A stretch of 64,000 bases of DNA from Streptomyces sp. R44 (lineage in GTDB: Bacteria; Actinomycetota; Actinomycetes; Streptomycetales; Streptomycetaceae): assembly GCF_041053105.1 (NCBI RefSeq), contig NZ_CP163444.1:4154001-4218000 (forward strand), read 5' to 3'. A program made the position numbers and the translations under genes. The notes under the pieces were generated by a model. The model worked only from the letters and a program-made list of their open reading frames with translations. It was not told the origin of the DNA and ran no database searches. Shown here piece after piece: positions 59,268 to 64,000 of this stretch (the first letter of the stretch is position 1; every line of letters starts with the position of its first letter).

Positions 59268-60581
59268 ATGCCGCCCACCCCACCCCCGACGCCCGAACCG
59301 GGCGAAGCTCGCGTACGGGACCGTGGCGACGCCTGCCCCGGGGCGCTGCGCCTGCACCCCGCCGACGACGGACGCCTGGCCCGACTGCGCCTGCCCGCAG
59401 GTCGTCTGACGGCGCATCAGGCGGAGGTGCTGGCCCGCGTCGCCGAGAGCCTCGGCGACGGCCGGATCAGCGTCACCTCGCGCGGCAACGCGGAGCTGCG
59501 CGGCCTCGGCGAGGGCTGCGGGGCGGAGCTGGCCGAGCTCCTGGCCGGGGCGGGGCTGCTGCCCTCCCCGACCCACGAGCGCGTCCGCAACATCGTGGCC
59601 TCCCCGGCCGCCGGGCTCGACGGACTCGGCCACGGCGCCGTCCAGTTGTGGGCCCGCGCGCTGGACGCCCTCCTCTGCGCCACCCCCGCGGCGGCGGCCC
59701 TCTCGGGCCGTTTCCTCTTCGTCCTCGACGACGGCCGCGGGGACGTGGCCGGTCTCGGCGGCGATGTGACCTTGATCGCAGTGGACGGGGAGACCCCGGC
59801 GTCCGCCGGGCACCCGGCGGTCGCGGTCGACGCCGAAACCTCCGCGGTCGTGCACCCGGCCGGTGCCGCCGACGCGCTCCTGCACGTCGGCGGCCAGGTC
59901 CTCCGGATCGCGGGCGCCGACGCGCCCCGTGCCGCGCTCGCCGCCGCCGACGCCTTCCTGGAGGCCGCCCGCACGGCCGGTACCGGCGCCTGGCGGGTCC
60001 GCGAACTGCCCCCGGGGCACCCGCTCGACCTGGTGGACGCGCTGGCCCGGGCCGGGATCGCGGCAGAACCCGTACCCGTACCCGTACCGCCGCTTCCCGC
60101 GTCCCCGCCGCCCGCACCCGGCCCGCTCGGCGCGCACGCCCTGCACGTCCTCGCCCCGCTCGGCCGGCTCACCGCCGCCCAGCTGCGGGCCCTGGCGGAC
60201 GGGGCCGACGAGCTGCGGCTCACGCCCTGGCGCGGAGCGGTCGTCGTCGGGGCCCGCCCCGGCCGGCTGCCCGAACTGGAGACGTACGGCCTGGTCACCC
60301 GGCCCGATCTGCCCTCCGTCGGGGTCAGCGCCTGCACCGGACGCCCCGGCTGCGCCAAGTCCCTCGCCGACGTACGGACGGACGCCGGCCTCGTCCGCCA
60401 CGGGGGCCTGCCCGTCCACTACTCCGGGTGCGAGCGCCGCTGCGGCCACCCGCACGGCACCTGGGTCGACGTCCTCGCCACCGGCGACGACTCCTACCTG
60501 GTGGACGGCGTCCCCACCCCCCGTACCGCCCTGCCCGAAGCAGTGACCACGGCCCGCAGCCTGCCGACCCACACGAGATGA
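59268..60581 (+). CDS. cobG: Precorrin-3B synthase CobG
   Basis: 437 aa from ATG 59268. TATGCT lies 7 nt before this ATG, so a leaderless transcript starts here. Nitrite/sulfite-reductase-like ferredoxin repeats ([20 protein letters not shown]) and the [4Fe-4S] ligands in [15 protein letters not shown] and [12 protein letters not shown]. It makes precorrin-3B from precorrin-3A with O2, in the aerobic pathway. ATGA overlap with cobH. Confidence 0.93.
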   Translation: MPPTPPPTPEPGEARVRDRGDACPGALRLHPADDGRLARLRLPAGRLTAHQAEVLARVAESLGDGRISVTSRGNAELRGLGEGCGAELAELLAGAGLLPSPTHERVRNIVASPAAGLDGLGHGAVQLWARALDALLCATPAAAALSGRFLFVLDDGRGDVAGLGGDVTLIAVDGETPASAGHPAVAVDAETSAVVHPAGAADALLHVGGQVLRIAGADAPRAALAAADAFLEAARTAGTGAWRVRELPPGHPLDLVDALARAGIAAEPVPVPVPPLPASPPPAPGPLGAHALHVLAPLGRLTAAQLRALADGADELRLTPWRGAVVVGARPGRLPELETYGLVTRPDLPSVGVSACTGRPGCAKSLADVRTDAGLVRHGGLPVHYSGCERRCGHPHGTWVDVLATGDDSYLVDGVPTPRTALPEAVTTARSLPTHTR

Positions 60582-61231
60582 GCGAGAGCACCAGGATGTT
60601 CGACTACGAGAAGGACGGGACGGAGATCTACCGCCGGTCCTTTGCCACGATCCGTGCCGAGGCGGACCTCGCGGGCCTGCCCGCCGACGTCGCCCAGGTG
60701 GCGGTCCGGATGATCCACGCGTGCGGCATGACCGACCTCGTGCAGGACATCGCGTACTCGCCGCAGGTCGTCGCGAGCGCCCGCGCCGCGCTCCGGGCCG
60801 GCGCGCCCATCCTCTGCGACGCGCAGATGGTCGCCAGCGGTGTCACCCGCAAGCGGCTGCCCGCCGACAACGAGGTGCTCTGCGCGCTCTCCGACCCGGC
60901 CGTCCCCGGCCTCGCCGCCGAGCTCGGCACCACCCGCTCGGCCGCCGCCCTCGAACTGTGGCGGGACCGCCTCGAAGGCTCCGTCGTCGCCATCGGCAAC
61001 GCGCCGACCGCCCTCTTCCACCTCCTGGAGATGATCGCGAAGGGCGCCGGGAAGCCCGCCGCCGTCCTCGGCATCCCCGTCGGCTTCATCGGCGCCGCCG
61101 AGTCCAAGGACGCCCTGGCCGAGAACACCCTCGGCCTCGACTACCTGGTCGTCCGGGGCCGCCGCGGCGGCAGCGCGATGACGGCCGCCGCGATCAACGC
61201 CCTCGCCCACGAAGCGGAGATCCAGAAGTGA
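60578..61231 (+). CDS. cobH: Precorrin-8X methylmutase CobH
   Basis: 217 aa from ATG 60578, overlapping the cobG stop by 4 nt. [34 protein letters not shown] with the catalytic His, [34 protein letters not shown]. It moves a methyl from C11 to C12 to give hydrogenobyrinic acid. Confidence 0.96.
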   Translation: MSESTRMFDYEKDGTEIYRRSFATIRAEADLAGLPADVAQVAVRMIHACGMTDLVQDIAYSPQVVASARAALRAGAPILCDAQMVASGVTRKRLPADNEVLCALSDPAVPGLAAELGTTRSAAALELWRDRLEGSVVAIGNAPTALFHLLEMIAKGAGKPAAVLGIPVGFIGAAESKDALAENTLGLDYLVVRGRRGGSAMTAAAINALAHEAEIQK

Positions 61232-62715
61232 GCACCGGCAAGCTGTACGGGGTCGGCCTCGGCCCCGGCGACCCGAACCTGATGACGGTCGCCGCCGTGA
61301 AGGCCATCGCCTCCGCCGACGTCATCGCCTACCACTCGGCCCGCCACGGCCGCTCCATAGCGCGCTCCATCGCCGCCGAGCACATCCGCGAGGACCACAT
61401 CGAGGAGCGGCTGATGTACCCGCTCACGGTGGAGACCACGGACCACCCCGGCGGCTACCGGGGCGCCCTGAACGACTTCTACGAGGAGGCCTCGGCTCGC
61501 CTCGCCGCCCACCTGGACGCCGGGCGCACCGTCGCCGTCCTCGCCGAGGGCGACCCGCTGTTCTACGGCTCGTACCAGCACATGCACAAGCGGCTCGCGG
61601 ACCGCTACGACACGACCGTCATCCCCGGCGTGACCTCGGTCAGCGCCGCCGCCGCCCGGCTCGGCGAGCCGCTGTGCGAGGCGGAGGAGGTCCTCACGAT
61701 CATCCCCGGCACGCTGCCGGAGGACGAGCTGACGGCCCGTCTGGCGGGCACGGACTCGGCGGTCGTGATGAAGCTGGGCCGCACCTTCCCGACGGTGAGG
61801 CGGGCCCTGGAGCGGGCGGGCCGCCTGGACGACGCGCGGTACGTGGAGCGGGCGTTCATGTCGGGCGAGCGCACGGAGAAGCTCACCGACGTGGACCCCT
61901 CCTCGGTCCCGTACTTCTCGGTGGCCGTCCTCCCCTCCCGTATCGACCAGGAGCCTCCCGTACGGGAGACGGGCGAGGTCACCGTCGTCGGCACCGGCCC
62001 GGCCGGGGCCCCCTGGCTGACCCCCGAGTCGCGGGGCGCGCTCGTCAACGCCGACGTCCTCGTCGGCTACACGACGTACCTCGACCGGGTCCCCGTCCTC
62101 CGCCCCGGTCAGATCCGGCACGGCTCCGACAACAAGGTCGAGTCGGAGCGCGCCGAGTTCGCCCTCGACCTGGCCCGGCGGGGCCGGAAGGTCGCGGTCG
62201 TCTCGGGCGGCGACCCGGGCGTCTTCGCCATGGCGACGGCGGTCCTTGAGGTGGCCTGCGAACCGGAGTACGCGGCCGTTCCCGTACGGGTCCTCCCGGG
62301 GGTGACGGCGGCGAACGCGGCAGCGGCGGCGGCGGGCGCCCCCCTCGGCCACGACTACGCCACGATCTCCCTCTCCGACCGGCTCAAGCCCTGGGACGTC
62401 ATCGAGGCCCGGCTCCGCGCGGCCGCGGGCGCCGACCTGGTCATCGCCCTCTACAACCCGGGCTCCAGGTCCCGCACCCACCAGGTGGCCGCCGCCCGCG
62501 ACCTCCTCCTCGAACTCCGCGCCCCGGAGACCCCGGTGGTCGTCGCCCGCGACGTGGGCGGCCCGGAGCAGTCGGTCCGGGTCCTGACCCTGAAGACCCT
62601 GGACCCCGCGGAGGTCGACATGCGCACCCTCCTCCTGATCGGCTCCTCGCAGACGCGGGCGGTCGAACGGGGCGACGGGCGCACGATCACGTGGACGCCG
62701 CGGCGTTACGGCTGA
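61228..62715 (+). CDS. cobIJ: CobIJ fusion: precorrin-2 C20- and precorrin-3B C17-methyltransferase
   Basis: 495 aa from GTG 61228, overlapping the cobH stop by 4 nt. Residues ~1-245 are CobI ([53 protein letters not shown]). Residues ~250-490 are CobJ ([46 protein letters not shown]). Both are SAM-dependent tetrapyrrole methylases. The fusion is usual in actinobacteria. Confidence 0.95.
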   Translation: MSTGKLYGVGLGPGDPNLMTVAAVKAIASADVIAYHSARHGRSIARSIAAEHIREDHIEERLMYPLTVETTDHPGGYRGALNDFYEEASARLAAHLDAGRTVAVLAEGDPLFYGSYQHMHKRLADRYDTTVIPGVTSVSAAAARLGEPLCEAEEVLTIIPGTLPEDELTARLAGTDSAVVMKLGRTFPTVRRALERAGRLDDARYVERAFMSGERTEKLTDVDPSSVPYFSVAVLPSRIDQEPPVRETGEVTVVGTGPAGAPWLTPESRGALVNADVLVGYTTYLDRVPVLRPGQIRHGSDNKVESERAEFALDLARRGRKVAVVSGGDPGVFAMATAVLEVACEPEYAAVPVRVLPGVTAANAAAAAAGAPLGHDYATISLSDRLKPWDVIEARLRAAAGADLVIALYNPGSRSRTHQVAAARDLLLELRAPETPVVVARDVGGPEQSVRVLTLKTLDPAEVDMRTLLLIGSSQTRAVERGDGRTITWTPRRYG

Positions 62716-62720
62716 GATCC

Positions 62721-62749
62721 GGGGCGGGGGGCAACCCTCCCCCCGCCCC
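62721..62749. terminator. Terminator after cob operon
   Basis: GGGGCGGGGGG and CCCCCCGCCCC stem with CAACCCT loop. Confidence 0.75.
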
Positions 62750-62813
62750 GTGAGTCACACAGGCGATACCCGCTTCACATGCTTCCCGCAGGTCCGGAAA
62801 GGGCCCTCCCTCT

Positions 62814-64000
62814 GTGACGACTCGTACCCGGCTGAGCGCGCTGGCCACCACGGCCGCCCTCGCCGCATCCGGCGGTCTGCTGACCGCCACCCCCGCCACC
62901 GCGGCCGTCAGCTGCGCGTCCCCGGCGTGGAAGGCGGAGTACTTCGCCAACACCACCCTCACCGGCACGCCGAAGCTGACCGTCTGCGACAACGCGATCT
63001 CCGAGAACTACGGCCTCGGTGACCCGCCCGGGGTCACCCTGCCCAAGGACAACTTCTCCGTCCGCTGGTCGGTGACACGGGACTTCGGCTCGGGCGGCCC
63101 GTTCACCTTCGCCGCCGAGGCCCAGGACGGAGTCCGCGTCACCCTCGACGGCGTCCGCAAGATCGACCTGTGGCGGAACGTCTCCACCACCCAGAAGAAG
63201 ACGGTCGGCCTCGCCGTCCCGGCCGGGCGGCACAGCATCGTCGTGTCCTACGCGACGTGGACGGGCGCGGCCAACGTCAAGTTCGGCTACACGCCCGTCA
63301 CTTCGGCGACCTACGACAAGGTCCGCCCGCTGGCGCCGGCCGGCGCCTCCGTCACGTACGACAGGACGCTCAACAAGGCGACCCTGAAGTGGGCGCCGAA
63401 CAAGGAGATGGACCTCGCCGGCTACCGCGTCTACCGCCGCCTCGGCACGTCGACCACCTGGACGAAGGTGAGCAGCGCCACCACCCTGGTCACGACCGGC
63501 CCGTACGTGGACTCCCCGGCACCGACCGGCCAGACGTACCTCTACGAGCTCCGCGCCGTCGACAAGGCCGGCAACGAGTCTCCCGGCGGTGCCGACCTGA
63601 CGGTCGTCTCCGTGGACAGGACCCCGACCGCCGCCCCGGCCGCCGTGACCGCGACCGACGGGGCCCCCGGCGTCGCCCTCGCGTGGCAGCCGGTCACGGA
63701 CGCGGTGAGGTACACCGTGCACCGGCAGCGGACCGGCACCACCGACCCCGTCGCCCAGGTCGCGACCGGCGTCACGGCCACCGCGTGGACGGACACCGCC
63801 GCAGCCGAGCGCACCGGCTACACCTACTGGGTCGCGGCCGTCGACGCCGCCGGCAACACCTCGCCCCGCACCGCCGTCACCGCCACGCACGGCGACTACG
63901 CGCCCGGGGCTCCGACGGGCCTGACGGTGGTGGACAGCTCCAACGCCGTACGGCAGCACACCCTGAGGTGGACGGCTCCGGCGGACACCGACGTGGTCTC
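62814..64000 (+). CDS. Secreted PA14 / fibronectin type III protein (3' end outside window)
   Basis: Starts at GTG 62814 with GAAAGGG upstream; open to the window end. Signal peptide TRLSALATTAALAASGGLLT with cleavage after ATAA. PA14-like domain from CASPAWKAEYFANTTLTGTP to ~residue 155 (FAAEAQDGVRVTLDGVR). Then at least two fibronectin type III units (LKWAPNKEMDLAGYRVYRRL, LAWQPVTDAVRYTVHRQ). Extracellular, perhaps carbohydrate- or wall-binding. No catalytic domain is visible yet. Confidence 0.88.
   Translation, partial: MTTRTRLSALATTAALAASGGLLTATPATAAVSCASPAWKAEYFANTTLTGTPKLTVCDNAISENYGLGDPPGVTLPKDNFSVRWSVTRDFGSGGPFTFAAEAQDGVRVTLDGVRKIDLWRNVSTTQKKTVGLAVPAGRHSIVVSYATWTGAANVKFGYTPVTSATYDKVRPLAPAGASVTYDRTLNKATLKWAPNKEMDLAGYRVYRRLGTSTTWTKVSSATTLVTTGPYVDSPAPTGQTYLYELRAVDKAGNESPGGADLTVVSVDRTPTAAPAAVTATDGAPGVALAWQPVTDAVRYTVHRQRTGTTDPVAQVATGVTATAWTDTAAAERTGYTYWVAAVDAAGNTSPRTAVTATHGDYAPGAPTGLTVVDSSNAVRQHTLRWTAPADTDVV

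Noticed and set aside
62775..63959. A 394-aa leftward protein at the right end
   Set aside because: It is antisense to the PA14/fibronectin gene, which has a signal peptide and recognisable domains and runs off the window.

Overview
The window is high-GC actinobacterial DNA, almost certainly from a Streptomyces chromosome. Third-position GC is strong, and GTG and TTG starts are common. Many genes seem leaderless, with a TANNNT-like -10 about 7 nt before the start codon. The families present are typical Streptomyces ones: SpoIIE-type PP2C phosphatases, DUF5994, the cspA/DEAD-helicase/SCO5918-like cold-shock cluster, CobN under a B12 riboswitch, and a fused CobIJ.

Left part (1 to about 26 kb): an accretion hot spot. 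Six 36-44 nt fragments of the 3' half of a tRNA-Gly(CCC)-like gene lie in direct orientation (about 4391, 5625, 9022, 12516, 16875 and 24308). Most are preceded by the same arm-like sequence (GCGGTNAACAGCGGTCAAC, then TTTCGCAGGTCAG). All are followed by the same kind of hairpin terminator. No integrase and no complete tRNA are left. Between the fragments lie cargo modules. These are two copies of a SpoIIE phosphatase plus DUF5994 unit, a partner-switching block (RsbW-like kinase, two STAS proteins, a winged-helix regulator), a membrane Mrr-like nuclease operon, and two orphan toxin/immunity pairs including an RNase A-like CdiA-CT with a CdiI-type immunity protein. There is also a CysRS-like protein without catalytic motifs, three copies of a 73-aa KOW/Tudor-like protein, and many broken genes (ECF sigma factor, TetR, alpha/beta hydrolase, MerR, PLAT protein). 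Embedded near 19.3-22.2 kb is the conserved cold-shock cluster, followed by a MerR gene with a leader of up to about 600 nt.

Middle part (about 26.6-55.4 kb): ordinary accessory chromosome. It holds a leftward operon of MFS exporter, alpha/beta hydrolase and acyl ligase, then GNAT acetyltransferases, a PP2C phosphatase, an NDH-2-like flavoprotein, glutamate decarboxylase, a methyltransferase with a TH-rich repeat leader, a GlxA-type regulator, a D-2-hydroxyacid dehydrogenase, a GntR/DUF1648 pair, an S8 protease, a MarR/DoxX divergent pair and an ABC-F protein. Two places show divergent gene pairs whose 5' ends were lost (about 34.8 kb and 47.65 kb).

Right part (55.4-64 kb): cobalamin biosynthesis. 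cobN runs leftward under a B12 riboswitch. cobG, cobH and cobIJ run rightward with 4-nt stop/start overlaps. The window ends inside a secreted PA14/fibronectin-type-III protein.
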